Source: Lentisphaeria bacterium | GTDB taxonomy: Bacteria > Verrucomicrobiota > Lentisphaeria > Victivallales > Victivallaceae | DNA length: 64,000 bases | Assembly: GCA_900768505.1 (NCBI GenBank) | Contig: CAAGED010000023.1 | Span: 49,052 to 113,051, forward strand | Reading direction: 5' to 3' | Part shown: piece by piece, positions 45,146 to 54,098 of the stretch | Layout of the letters: each line of letters begins with the position of its first letter | Position numbering within the stretch: the stretch's first letter is position 1 | Notes under the pieces: model-generated | What the model was told of the DNA's origin: nothing | The model's database searches: none | The model's input: only the letters and a program-made list of their open reading frames with translations | Made by a program: the position numbers and the translations under genes

Positions 45146-46159
45146 TCAAATTTTTTCTTTATTCATTTTTCGATGCGCCGCTCGCAGGTAAGCCAACCTT
45201 ACTGCACTAAGCATACTGCCGATGTCCGCCACGCCCTGCCAGGCGATTTCAAAGGCAGTGCCGTGGTCGACACTGCAGCGGATTACCGGGATACCCAAAG
45301 TCGAATTCACTCCACGATCGAACGCCAGCATCTTAAACGGGATATGCCCCTGATCATGATACATGGAGATTATTCCATCATACTGACCGCGGATTTTTTC
45401 CACAAACAAAGTATCCGACGGCAGCGGTCCGGAGATTTCAATACCGGACGCACGCAATTCCGCCAAGGCCGGTTTCACAATATCCTCATCCTCCCGCCCC
45501 ATAAAACCATCTTCTCCGGCGTGAGGGTTGATTCCAGCCGCCACCAGCCGGGGGTGCTTGACCCCCTCTGCGACAATTACGTCATTCAATAATTTGCCCA
45601 CCTTGACAATCCGCTCCGACGTAATGACGGAGCTTACCTGCGCCAGCGGAATATGAGTAGTGACGAAAACCACCCGCAAATTTCCCGCCGACTGCATCAT
45701 GGCATAATCCTTTTCGTGACACAACCCGGCAATGAGTTCGGTATGACCGGTAAAATTTATTCCGCACAAATTCACCGCCGCCTTGTTGACCGGGGCCGTG
45801 ACAATGGCATCCATCTTCCCGGCCAATACATCCTCGGTGGCGGCCACTACCGTGTCGTAAGCCACCCGGCCGCAACGGGGAGAGAGTTCGCCAGCGACAA
45901 AATTCTCCGGTGTCAAATCTCCCACCGGCATTATTGACGGCTTGAAGCCCGGTGTGAACTTCAATGCGGCGGCCTGAATTACCGCCGGAGAACCGTAAAG
46001 AACAATTTCGCATTGTTTCCACCCTCTGCAAGATTGCGCCGCACGCAACGCAATCTCCGGACCAATTCCGGCGGCGTCGCCGATGGTCAACGCCAAACGT
46101 ACCACGCCGGGGAAATTCACCTCCGGCGCAGTGAAAAAATCCGCCCCAATATCGCTCAT
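45146..46159 (-). CDS. pdxA: 4-hydroxythreonine-4-phosphate dehydrogenase
   Basis: A 337-residue enzyme of pyridoxal phosphate synthesis. Family blocks: LALTIGDAAGIGPEIALRA (near residue 21), NFTGHTELIAGLCH (near 130, metal His), VAAGINPHAGEDGFMG (near 205) and MYHDQGHIPFKMLAFDRGVN (near 260, metal His). The ATG at 46159 has GGCAGG upstream and lies just after the thyX stop (TAGGATG). In E. coli pdxA sits next to surA; here they are two genes apart. Confidence 0.95.
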   Translation of the reverse strand: MSDIGADFFTAPEVNFPGVVRLALTIGDAAGIGPEIALRAAQSCRGWKQCEIVLYGSPAVIQAAALKFTPGFKPSIMPVGDLTPENFVAGELSPRCGRVAYDTVVAATEDVLAGKMDAIVTAPVNKAAVNLCGINFTGHTELIAGLCHEKDYAMMQSAGNLRVVFVTTHIPLAQVSSVITSERIVKVGKLLNDVIVAEGVKHPRLVAAGINPHAGEDGFMGREDEDIVKPALAELRASGIEISGPLPSDTLFVEKIRGQYDGIISMYHDQGHIPFKMLAFDRGVNSTLGIPVIRCSVDHGTAFEIAWQGVADIGSMLSAVRLAYLRAAHRKMNKEKI

Positions 46160-46160
46160 C

Positions 46161-46856
46161 CTACCAAACCTGCCCCTTCTTCTCAAAGTATGCGGCCACG
46201 TTGGGAATTAATGGTTTAATCAATTTTTTTATGGCAATCGCATATTCCCGAATCTCCCACTGGGCATGTTCACTGTCACGCAAATCCAAAAAGTGCAGCA
46301 GATTGGCTAAATCCACCGTTCCCCAGAATGTCACCATCATGTTTTGCGGCAAAACTCCCCGCGCCTGCTCCCGGCAAACGCCGTTAGCCAGCAGTTTCTC
46401 GTACAACGCCAGAGAATCCGCATTCTGACGGGCAATCAACTGCCGCAGAGCTTCGTCATCAAAATCAGCGTCGGCATAAGAGGCCTGACGATTGTTTTCC
46501 GATTGACGGCGTAATTTTCCCGGCGTATAAAACTCCATATCAATCTCCGTGTAGCGCCGGGAAATTTCGTTGTACGACCAGGTACGGTGACGATGCCACT
46601 GCCCACGAACGAAAAGCGGACAATGAATGCTGAAAGTAAAAACCACATGCTCCAGCGGGCTGGTGTGCTGATTGTCAATTAAATAAGCCAGCAACGAGAT
46701 ATCCCGTTCGTCCATATTGTTTTTGAGTTTACCAAACGAAACCCGCGCCGCATTGACAATGGTCGCTTCACACCCCAGATGGTCAATCAATCCCACCCAG
46801 CCCTGGCCGTCCAAAACCTTGACATGATTATCCGGAGGAACATTAAGATGCTGCAT
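46161..46856 (-). CDS. thyX: FAD-dependent thymidylate synthase
   Basis: A 231-residue flavoenzyme making dTMP without ThyA. The signature RHR-x7-S is present as RHRTWSYNEIS near residue 80, followed by RRY. TSPLEHVVFTF and HFLDLRDSEHAQWEIREYA are further family blocks. ATG 46856 begins MQHLNVPPDN. The gene lies between the RND pump and pdxA on the same strand. Presence of ThyX suggests the organism may lack ThyA. Confidence 0.97.
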   Translation of the reverse strand: MQHLNVPPDNHVKVLDGQGWVGLIDHLGCEATIVNAARVSFGKLKNNMDERDISLLAYLIDNQHTSPLEHVVFTFSIHCPLFVRGQWHRHRTWSYNEISRRYTEIDMEFYTPGKLRRQSENNRQASYADADFDDEALRQLIARQNADSLALYEKLLANGVCREQARGVLPQNMMVTFWGTVDLANLLHFLDLRDSEHAQWEIREYAIAIKKLIKPLIPNVAAYFEKKGQVW

Positions 46857-46907
46857 AATTAAATTTCTCTTTCGTTTAAATATTATAATTTCTGTTATTT
46901 TTTACTT

Positions 46908-49900
46908 CTACTGCTTTCTGCCGCAAAACTTCTCAGTCACGCTTTGAATCACCACATAAAACGCCGGAATCAAAAATGTTCCCAGCACAATCGAAAAGAG
47001 CATTCCGCCTACCACCGCCGCACCAAGCGAGTGACGGCTGGCCGCTCCCGCCCCGCTGGCAGTCAACAACGGAATCGTTCCCAAAATAAATGACACCGCC
47101 GTCATCAATACTGCCCGGAAACGCAATTTTGCGGCGAAAGAGGCCGCTTGCGCAATCGGCATGCCAACTTCATGTTTCACCTTGGCAAACTCGACAATCA
47201 AAATGGCGGTTTTGCAGGCGATACCGAACAATAAAACCAGCCCCACCTGCACATAAAGGTTGTTGTCCACACCCATTAAATACAATAACGACAATGCCCC
47301 CAGAAACGCCACCGGAACCGCAAGCAGTACAGACAATGGAATCATCCAGCTCTCATACTGCGCCACCAAAAAAAGGTAGATAAACAACAATGCCAATGCA
47401 AAAACCAATCCCACCTGCCCCTGGGATTGCTTCTCCTGATATGACATATCCGTCCAGTCGTATTTCATTCCCTCAGGCAGGAGTTTATCCGCCAATTCCT
47501 CCATGGCTTTCATGGCCTCACCGGAACTTACTCCGGGAGCGGGGGATCCGTTGATATTCACCGATGCATAAAGGTTATAACGGTTGATATACTGCGGACC
47601 GACTTTATCCTCCACCTCAATTAACGTGGAGAGCGGTACCATTTCGCCATTTTTGTTGGGTACGAAGATCTGCGATAAATTGTCAACTGAACTTCTGAAT
47701 TTCCCCTCCGCCTGAACCTCCACCTTGTAAACCTTGCCAAACTGGTTCAAATCATTTACATATGTATATCCAAGCAGCCCCTGCAGTGCAGCATTTATCC
47801 GATTTAAATCCACGCCCAGTTTCAACACCTTTTCCCGGTCAATTTTCAGATAAACCTGCGGCACCGATGCCCGGAATGTGGTAAAAACATTCTGCAGCCT
47901 GGGATCCTGATTAGCCGCCGCCACCAGTTCATTCGCAGCATTCTGCAGCCGCTGCGGGTCGGTTCCGTTGGTATCCTCAAGCACGAAACTGAATCCACTG
48001 CTTACTCCAATACCCGGAATCACCGGCACGCCAAAGGGTGAAACCACCGCCTCCGGGATACTCCGGAATTCATGCGTCAATTTTGCGATAATTTCATTTT
48101 GGGTCATCCCGGGGGCTTGCCTTTCTTCCCAATCATCCAACGCCACAATAATCATGGCGTTATTAGCGGAATTCACCCCGGTTAAAACACTGAATCCGGG
48201 ACTGCTCAACACATCAGCCACGCCGGGATAACGCCCCACTGAACCATCCTCTTTCACAGGAAGCAGAATTTTGTTGATTTTATCCAACACCGCCTCAGTC
48301 CGAGCCAGTGACGCCCCGTCCGGCAGCTGAACATTGATGAACATTGCCGCCTGATCTTCATCGGGAATGAATCCAGTCGGCAACTGGTTGAACATGCGAA
48401 TTGCCACCAGGGTCATTATACCGTAAATCAACATCAACACAAAAGATATTTTAATTAATTTACCCACCGTTGCGCCGTAAAAACCGGTAATTTTTTCAAA
48501 TCCGGCGTCAAACCAGCGAAAAAGGATAAATTTACCCTTTTTCCCATCCGACGGCTTCAGCAGAATCGAACTCAGCGCCGGGCTCAAGGTTAATGCGTTA
48601 ATGGATGAAATCGTCACTGCCACGGCAATTGTAATACCGAATTGACGGTACATTTCACCGGTTATGCCGCTCAAAAAACAAATCGGAATGAACATCGCCA
48701 GCAATACCGCCGTGGTGGCAATTACCGGCCCGGTCACCTCCTGCATGGACTTGACCGCCGCCTCGTATGGCGAAAGATGCTCCTCCTCCATCAGGCGATT
48801 TACGTTTTCTATCACCACAATCGCATCGTCCACCACAATACCAATGGCCAGAATCAGCCCGAAAAGCGTAATCAAATTTATCGAATATCCGATACACTGC
48901 AACACCGCAAATGTTCCTATCAACGAAACCGGTATCGCCAGCGTCGGCACCAGTGTGGCCCGCCAGTCCTGCAAAAAAATAAAAGTTACCAAAATTACCA
49001 GCAGCACTGCTTCGATAAGGGTAATGACCACCTCTTCGATGGATGATTTAATGAATTTTGTCGTATCATACGGCACGGCGTAATCCACACCCGAGGTGAA
49101 ATATTGTTTCAATTCGTCCATCTTTGCACAGCAGGCCTCCGACAACGCAATGCCGTTGGCTCCGTTAAGCTGGTAAATGGCCAGCAGTGCGGCCGGCTTG
49201 CCGTTGTATTGGCCGTTGCCATTGTAGGATTCGGCGGCAAACTCAACTTGAGCCACGTCGCCGATTTTGACATTCGAGCCATCATTTTCGCTTCGAATAA
49301 TAATTGACTTAAACTCCTCCACATCACTCAGACGCCCCTGAGTCTGCACCGAAAAACGCATTCGCTGGTCAATGCCGCCAGGCGCTTCGCCAATTGCGCC
49401 GGAGGAAACCTGCACATTCTGTGCTTTAATGGCATCAGTGACATCATCCACAGAGAGATTAAGCGCAGCCAGCTTCTCCGGATTCAACCAGACACGCATG
49501 GCATATTTCAGTTCGCTCAGCAGCATTACGTCACTGACTCCGCTGATACGGCTCAACTCGTCCTTCAGCTTGATGGAGGCATAATTGTTTAAATACAGCG
49601 CATCCTTGCTTCCATCCGGCGAATAAAGGGCAATCACCATCAAAATATTACTGGATTTTTCCTTGGTGACAATGGTTTGACGCTGCACCTCCTGAGGTAA
49701 TTGGGCATTGGCTCGGTTGGCGTAATTCTGAACGTTTACAGTGTTCATGGCGCCGTCAGTACCGATTCCGCAAGTTACAGTAATGGAGGCCATCCCGGAG
49801 TCGGAACTAACCGAAGATATATACAACACATCCCGCACGCTGTTTATTTGGCTCTCAATCGGCTGAATTACCGTCTCCAATACCTTCATGGCATCCGCCC

Positions 49901-50054
49901 CGGGATAACTGGTGGTAATTGAAACCTGCGACGGCGTGATATTGGGGTACTGAGTAACCGGCAGTGTTTTTATGGCGATTAATCCGGCCAGCGAAATCAC
50001 AATGGAAATCACAAAGGCAAACCGCGGACGGTCAATAAAAAACTTACTTAGCAT
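46908..50054 (-). CDS. RND efflux pump inner-membrane transporter (AcrB/MexB family)
   Basis: A 1048-residue hydrophobe/amphiphile efflux-1 (HAE1) transporter. It opens MLSKFFIDRPRFAFVISIVI and has two sets of six transmembrane segments flanking two large periplasmic loops. The proton-relay aspartates are in GIVVDDAIVVIENVNRLMEEEH near residue 400. KGTIPLLTASGAGAASRHSLG and GGMLFSIVLGTFLIPAFYVV close the protein. It forms a pump with the adaptor encoded upstream; no TolC-like channel gene is in the window. ATG 50054 overlaps the adaptor by 11 nt, with GGGGG upstream. Confidence 0.96.
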   Translation of the reverse strand: MLSKFFIDRPRFAFVISIVISLAGLIAIKTLPVTQYPNITPSQVSITTSYPGADAMKVLETVIQPIESQINSVRDVLYISSVSSDSGMASITVTCGIGTDGAMNTVNVQNYANRANAQLPQEVQRQTIVTKEKSSNILMVIALYSPDGSKDALYLNNYASIKLKDELSRISGVSDVMLLSELKYAMRVWLNPEKLAALNLSVDDVTDAIKAQNVQVSSGAIGEAPGGIDQRMRFSVQTQGRLSDVEEFKSIIIRSENDGSNVKIGDVAQVEFAAESYNGNGQYNGKPAALLAIYQLNGANGIALSEACCAKMDELKQYFTSGVDYAVPYDTTKFIKSSIEEVVITLIEAVLLVILVTFIFLQDWRATLVPTLAIPVSLIGTFAVLQCIGYSINLITLFGLILAIGIVVDDAIVVIENVNRLMEEEHLSPYEAAVKSMQEVTGPVIATTAVLLAMFIPICFLSGITGEMYRQFGITIAVAVTISSINALTLSPALSSILLKPSDGKKGKFILFRWFDAGFEKITGFYGATVGKLIKISFVLMLIYGIMTLVAIRMFNQLPTGFIPDEDQAAMFINVQLPDGASLARTEAVLDKINKILLPVKEDGSVGRYPGVADVLSSPGFSVLTGVNSANNAMIIVALDDWEERQAPGMTQNEIIAKLTHEFRSIPEAVVSPFGVPVIPGIGVSSGFSFVLEDTNGTDPQRLQNAANELVAAANQDPRLQNVFTTFRASVPQVYLKIDREKVLKLGVDLNRINAALQGLLGYTYVNDLNQFGKVYKVEVQAEGKFRSSVDNLSQIFVPNKNGEMVPLSTLIEVEDKVGPQYINRYNLYASVNINGSPAPGVSSGEAMKAMEELADKLLPEGMKYDWTDMSYQEKQSQGQVGLVFALALLFIYLFLVAQYESWMIPLSVLLAVPVAFLGALSLLYLMGVDNNLYVQVGLVLLFGIACKTAILIVEFAKVKHEVGMPIAQAASFAAKLRFRAVLMTAVSFILGTIPLLTASGAGAASRHSLGAAVVGGMLFSIVLGTFLIPAFYVVIQSVTEKFCGRKQ

Positions 50055-51294
50055 ATTCCCCCTGCCTTCCATTGACGTCACTGCCTGACTTTAACAGTTT
50101 GTCCCCCCCCTCTTCTGCTCTCTTTTCCGTCCCCGCCGCCTCCGAAGAGGCCGCCGGAACAACTTTTACCCAGCTGCCATCGCGATACTCCACAAAAACC
50201 GGGTTGACTTTCACCCCGGGCCGAATACGTTGAACTCCATTAAGCACAACAACTTCCCCCGGAGCAAGGCCTTCTGTTATTTGAATAAAATTGTTCTCGC
50301 GATAACCGGTTTTTACATCGCTGCGCTTAATCAAATTATCCTTACCCACTACATAAAGGAAACGGTTGCTCTGATCCAACTGCACTGCCTCCTCCGGCAC
50401 CATCAGCATGTTGAATGGTTTTGACGGCATCAGCCGCACCCGCACAAATAATCCAGGGATAAGAATATGCTTCGGATTGGCAAAAACGGCCTGCAGCTTG
50501 AATGTTCCGGTATTGGCATTCACCCGATTATCCCAAAATGCCACCTTTCCCGCCTGCTCATATTTGCGGCCGTTTTCAAAAATCAGTTCCACCTGAAACT
50601 CATCTTCAGCCTTGTTGCTCTGCCGTCGCTGAGTCAGCAAATCCGCATAAATCCGCTCCGGCACGACAAATTCCACCCGAACCAGGTCATTTTTGCTCAC
50701 ATTTAACAATGTCCCGCTATCCGGACCGACTACATTACCGACGCTGAAACGGCAAAAACCAGTCTGCCCATCAAACGGAGAAAAAATTTTGGTGTAACTT
50801 AAGTTCAATTTGGCCTTATCTACCGCAGCCTGCGCCTGCTGCAACGCCGCTTCGGCTTCCAGTTTACGATTGGCAACCATCTCAAAATTCCGTTCACTGG
50901 TAGCATCCTTATTAAGCAATTTTTCCTGCCGTTCAAACTCCTGACTGGCGTTTTTCAACGCCGCTAATTGCTGATTATACACCCCTTCGGCCTGCTTAAG
51001 CTCCGCCAAGTAAAGTTCCGGCTCAATTTCCAGCAGCAAATCCCCTTTTTTCACCCGCTGCCCGTCAGAGAAATTCCGCTTCCGCAATTCCCCCTTAACC
51101 CGCGCCACCAGATCTACTGTATCATCGGCTTTCACCTGGGCTATCATGGTCACCGCCTGAAAAACCCGGCTGGGATTGATGTTTGTCGCTTCCACCACTG
51201 GCACAGGCACAACCTTTGGTTTCTCCTCCGTGCAACCAACTGCCACGCCGGATAACGCCGCCACAAGCAGCAATAATTTCCATTTCATCTTCAT
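50044..51294 (-). CDS. RND efflux periplasmic adaptor (membrane fusion) lipoprotein
   Basis: A 416-residue adaptor linking the RND transporter to an outer-membrane channel. A lipobox LSGVAVGC (Cys near residue 21) marks a lipoprotein. The lipoyl halves frame a coiled-coil hairpin near 70-165 (LAELKQAEGVYNQQLAALKNASQEFE, here only its charge pattern matters), with beta-barrel and membrane-proximal domains behind (SYTKIFSPFDGQTG, VRLMPSKPFNMLMVPEEAV). The ATG shares its first base with the nadK stop (TAATG). Its stop overlaps the transporter start. Confidence 0.94.
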   Translation of the reverse strand: MKMKWKLLLLVAALSGVAVGCTEEKPKVVPVPVVEATNINPSRVFQAVTMIAQVKADDTVDLVARVKGELRKRNFSDGQRVKKGDLLLEIEPELYLAELKQAEGVYNQQLAALKNASQEFERQEKLLNKDATSERNFEMVANRKLEAEAALQQAQAAVDKAKLNLSYTKIFSPFDGQTGFCRFSVGNVVGPDSGTLLNVSKNDLVRVEFVVPERIYADLLTQRRQSNKAEDEFQVELIFENGRKYEQAGKVAFWDNRVNANTGTFKLQAVFANPKHILIPGLFVRVRLMPSKPFNMLMVPEEAVQLDQSNRFLYVVGKDNLIKRSDVKTGYRENNFIQITEGLAPGEVVVLNGVQRIRPGVKVNPVFVEYRDGSWVKVVPAASSEAAGTEKRAEEGGDKLLKSGSDVNGRQGEYAK

Positions 51295-52073
51295 TATCGA
51301 CTCTCCTTTTTTAACTCTGAAACCGGAATGCAGCGAAAAGCAAGCGCACTGGGATGTCGCAACACCCGGCATTTGCTGCACATAAAATCATCCAAACCGT
51401 AAACCAGCGCCTTATCACTTGATTTGCGCATAATAAACTCCTCCCCCTCGGATAATTCCAATGGGTTGGGAGAATTATCCGCCACCACCACGCCATCATT
51501 GCGTATTATTTTGACCCTCACCACGGAATTTTCACTGATAACCAGGTGGTTCACCACCTCCGTCGAGTTGTTGAACGCCAAACCAATTCCCACCCGGAAT
51601 ATGCTGCTGGTAATGCTGCGGTAATATGCGGTCGAACCATGTACCGTCGCCAACCCCACCCCGTCGCCCACCACTTCATTGGCGTAGAGAATATCGTCAA
51701 TCCACACCCGGTAACGCAAGGCAGTTCCCGGCTGGACATGGTGCAGAAATATATCATTTATGCCCTTAATAACCCGATCGCAGGCAACGGCTTCCAATTT
51801 AATCAATTCGGCAGGCTTCTTTTTACCGGCGAGAAAATCCTCCAGCTGGCGGTTTAATTCGTGTTCCGCGCACAATGGTGCAGTACCGGCATCCCGAAGC
51901 GGCAGCTTGGGAATCCCCGGGAAAAGACGCTCCGCTTCGAACAATGTCCCGTCGCCGCCGTGAGCCACCACCAAATCTGGCGTCTCCTCCGCCCCGGTCG
52001 TCAACTGAAACCCGTGTTTTTGCAATACCGGAATAATATCTTCCAAATGTTTTCCAATCACCCTTGTCAGCAT
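51294..52073 (-). CDS. nadK: NAD kinase
   Basis: A 259-residue enzyme phosphorylating NAD to NADP. The ATP loop is VAHGGDGTLFEAER (near residue 37), and the substrate-binding region is NDIFLHHVQPG (near 110) followed by VVGDGVGLATVHGSTAYYRSI (near 135). NSPNPLELSEGEE lies in the C-terminal part. It lacks the first beta-strand segment usual before the GGDGT loop in many NadK, so it is at the short end. The ATG follows the trmH stop with no gap (TAAATG). Confidence 0.88.
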   Translation of the reverse strand: MLTRVIGKHLEDIIPVLQKHGFQLTTGAEETPDLVVAHGGDGTLFEAERLFPGIPKLPLRDAGTAPLCAEHELNRQLEDFLAGKKKPAELIKLEAVACDRVIKGINDIFLHHVQPGTALRYRVWIDDILYANEVVGDGVGLATVHGSTAYYRSITSSIFRVGIGLAFNNSTEVVNHLVISENSVVRVKIIRNDGVVVADNSPNPLELSEGEEFIMRKSSDKALVYGLDDFMCSKCRVLRHPSALAFRCIPVSELKKESR

Positions 52074-52565
52074 TTAAATCCACTCCTTTTCGGACAATCC
52101 GACCCGAGCCGCCATGGCATACAAAACGGCGGCGGCGGCATTGCCCACGTTTATCGACTCTTTGGCGCCGAACATCGGCAATTTAACCACTCCGTCGCAG
52201 GCGGCAATGGTTGCCGGCGCAACTCCCAACGCTTCATTACCCAAAACCAGCGCCAGCGGGAACTTATAATCCATCTTCCACGCCAACACGGCATTATCGG
52301 CGCACTCAACCGCCAAAATCTGCTTAAATCCTTCCCGACGCAGAGTTTCCACCGCCAGCAGAGAGTTTTCCATCTGCCGGCAGGGCACCATCTTATCCGC
52401 TCCCATGGCGGTTTTTTCCAATTTCGGGTGCGGCGGAGCGGGGGTATAACCGCAGGCAATTATTTCACTGGCACCCAAGGCTTCGGCCAGGCGGAAAATA
52501 TTGCCCACATTGTGCGCCGAGCGCAGGCGATCCAACACTAAAACCAATTTATAATTTTCAATCAT
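52074..52565 (-). CDS. TrmH/SpoU-family RNA 2'-O-methyltransferase
   Basis: A 163-residue SPOUT methyltransferase of the small TrmH class. RSAHNVGNIFRLAEALGA near residue 17 is the family opening, and motif 2 is LALVLGNEALGV near 105. Motif 3 is VKLPMFGAKESINVGNAAAAVLYA near 130, forming the SAM-binding knot. The ATG at 52565 has GGGG upstream. Target RNA (tRNA or rRNA ribose) is not known. It is directly joined to nadK. Confidence 0.92.
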   Translation of the reverse strand: MIENYKLVLVLDRLRSAHNVGNIFRLAEALGASEIIACGYTPAPPHPKLEKTAMGADKMVPCRQMENSLLAVETLRREGFKQILAVECADNAVLAWKMDYKFPLALVLGNEALGVAPATIAACDGVVKLPMFGAKESINVGNAAAAVLYAMAARVGLSEKEWI

Positions 52566-52669
52566 ACGCCCCAATATCCTGTAAAAAATTAACCTCAAGC
52601 CCAAACGATTATTCCGCCACAATCCGCGGTCTCCAATTATAATTTGCATAATATATCACATAAAATGCG

Positions 52670-53527
52670 TCAATCCAACTGATTAATCACCATATATTCG
52701 CCAAATCGGCAATTGAAGTGCCGACGCAATACCGGACACTTGACTCTAAAAAGAAACACAATCGGCAAATCACTGCCCTCCAGCGTTTCATAATTCCCCT
52801 GCCCCTTGGCGACGATTAAATCCGCCCCCCCCAATGCGTCAATAAATTTTCGGGAAGAGTAACGCAATGATACACCCGGGGTCGCATCACCCGTATCAAT
52901 CACCGGCAGAAAATCAATCCCCGATGCCGCCGCATCCGATATTGTGGCGTCATTAAGCACTTCGAAACCACGCACGGCCAAGGTGGTTTTTTCCTTGTAA
53001 CGCTCCAGCAGCAGCCGGTCGAAAACCAATTCGCCGCAATTGTCCCCCAAATATAATATCCGTTTAGCCGCCGCAAATTTTTTCTCCAGCAGCTCCAGCG
53101 CTTCAATGGACAATTCAGCAGCGGCAATCTTGTCCAAGCTCTCCCTCACCCGCCGAAAATCCACCTCCTTAAGCGCTCCATAATCAATAATATTGCCGCC
53201 GATGGCCATCTTCACCATGTATTCAAATTGTTTATCCTCCGGCAACGCCGCCAATCTGGAATACAACTCCGGCAACAACTGCAGTGCAAAATTTGTCGAC
53301 CGCTCCTTTTCCTGACGGTAAACATCTTTTCCGCCCAGCTCCTGACGCAATATGCGATACAAATGCCGAGCATGTTCCGGCGGAGATTCCGAAAAATCCA
53401 GCCCCTCCGCCACCGCCATCACCCGGCGGTAAAAACGCTCCTGCACTGCCACATCCTCAATGTGACGCGATGCTAAATCAAGCACATTGGACAATATACA
53501 ATTAACACAACTGATTCTGCTGCGCAT
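52670..53527 (-). CDS. DUF89/ARMT1-like damage-control phosphatase
   Basis: A 285-residue protein of the DUF89 family, metal-dependent phosphatases that clear damaged sugar phosphates or cofactors. Visible features: CVNCIL (Cys pair near residue 6), ERSTNFALQLLP, AIGGNIIDYG near 110, ILYLGDNCGELVFDRLLLE near 158 with the metal-binding Asp and Asn, and ADLIVAKGQGNYETLEG near 240. It resembles the bacterial/archaeal subgroup. ATG 53527 has GAGGAA about 10 bases before it; a TTG 12 codons upstream is less likely. Substrate unknown. Confidence 0.85.
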   Translation of the reverse strand: MRSRISCVNCILSNVLDLASRHIEDVAVQERFYRRVMAVAEGLDFSESPPEHARHLYRILRQELGGKDVYRQEKERSTNFALQLLPELYSRLAALPEDKQFEYMVKMAIGGNIIDYGALKEVDFRRVRESLDKIAAAELSIEALELLEKKFAAAKRILYLGDNCGELVFDRLLLERYKEKTTLAVRGFEVLNDATISDAAASGIDFLPVIDTGDATPGVSLRYSSRKFIDALGGADLIVAKGQGNYETLEGSDLPIVFLFRVKCPVLRRHFNCRFGEYMVINQLD

Positions 53528-53543
53528 AAATTCACCCGATTCC

Positions 53544-54062
53544 TCAACAATCTTTTTCCGCAAAATAATTCCGCATCAACTCCGACGTCGCCTCCAACGC
53601 CTCCGGAACGCAACGCACATCCGCCAATACCGGCATGAAGTTATTATCGCCATTCCAGCGGGGCACAATGTGCATGTGCAAATGCTCCGCCACTCCGGCT
53701 CCCGCCGCAGCACCTAAATTCAGCCCCACATTAAAGGCCTGGGGGTGTGTCAAATCTGCCAATGCACTCTTGCCTATCACGCAAAAATCCATTAATTCAT
53801 GCCGTTCATCCTCCGTCAACAGTGCAATATCCCCCACATGCCGATAAGGCGCCAGCAGCAGATGCCCAGGATTGTAGGGATAACGATTCAGCATCAGGTA
53901 GACCGTTTTTCCCCGCTTGACGATTAATTTTTCCTCGTCGCGGCTAATATCCGGCTGCTGATTATTGCAGAGAAAACAACTACCGCTCTTTGATCCACGG
54001 ATGAACTCCACCCTCCAGGGCGCCCACAATGGTCGCCGCTCCGGCTCGCCAAATTCATTCAT
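53544..54062 (-). CDS. HIT-family nucleotide hydrolase/transferase
   Basis: A 172-residue protein with the histidine triad HLHMHIVPRW near residue 128. A cysteine pair CFLC lies near 29, and VYLMLNRYPYNPGHLLLAPYRH near 62 is the N-terminal strand. This is the pattern of the Ap4A-phosphorylase-like and actinobacterial HIT group. It acts on a nucleotide such as Ap4A or an adenylylated compound. ATG 54062; it lies 36 nt past lnt and 16 nt before the DUF89 start. Confidence 0.92.
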   Translation of the reverse strand: MNEFGEPERRPLWAPWRVEFIRGSKSGSCFLCNNQQPDISRDEEKLIVKRGKTVYLMLNRYPYNPGHLLLAPYRHVGDIALLTEDERHELMDFCVIGKSALADLTHPQAFNVGLNLGAAAGAGVAEHLHMHIVPRWNGDNNFMPVLADVRCVPEALEATSELMRNYFAEKDC

Positions 54063-54098
54063 AACGCCCCCATGTAATCATTAATTTTTTACTGCTGA

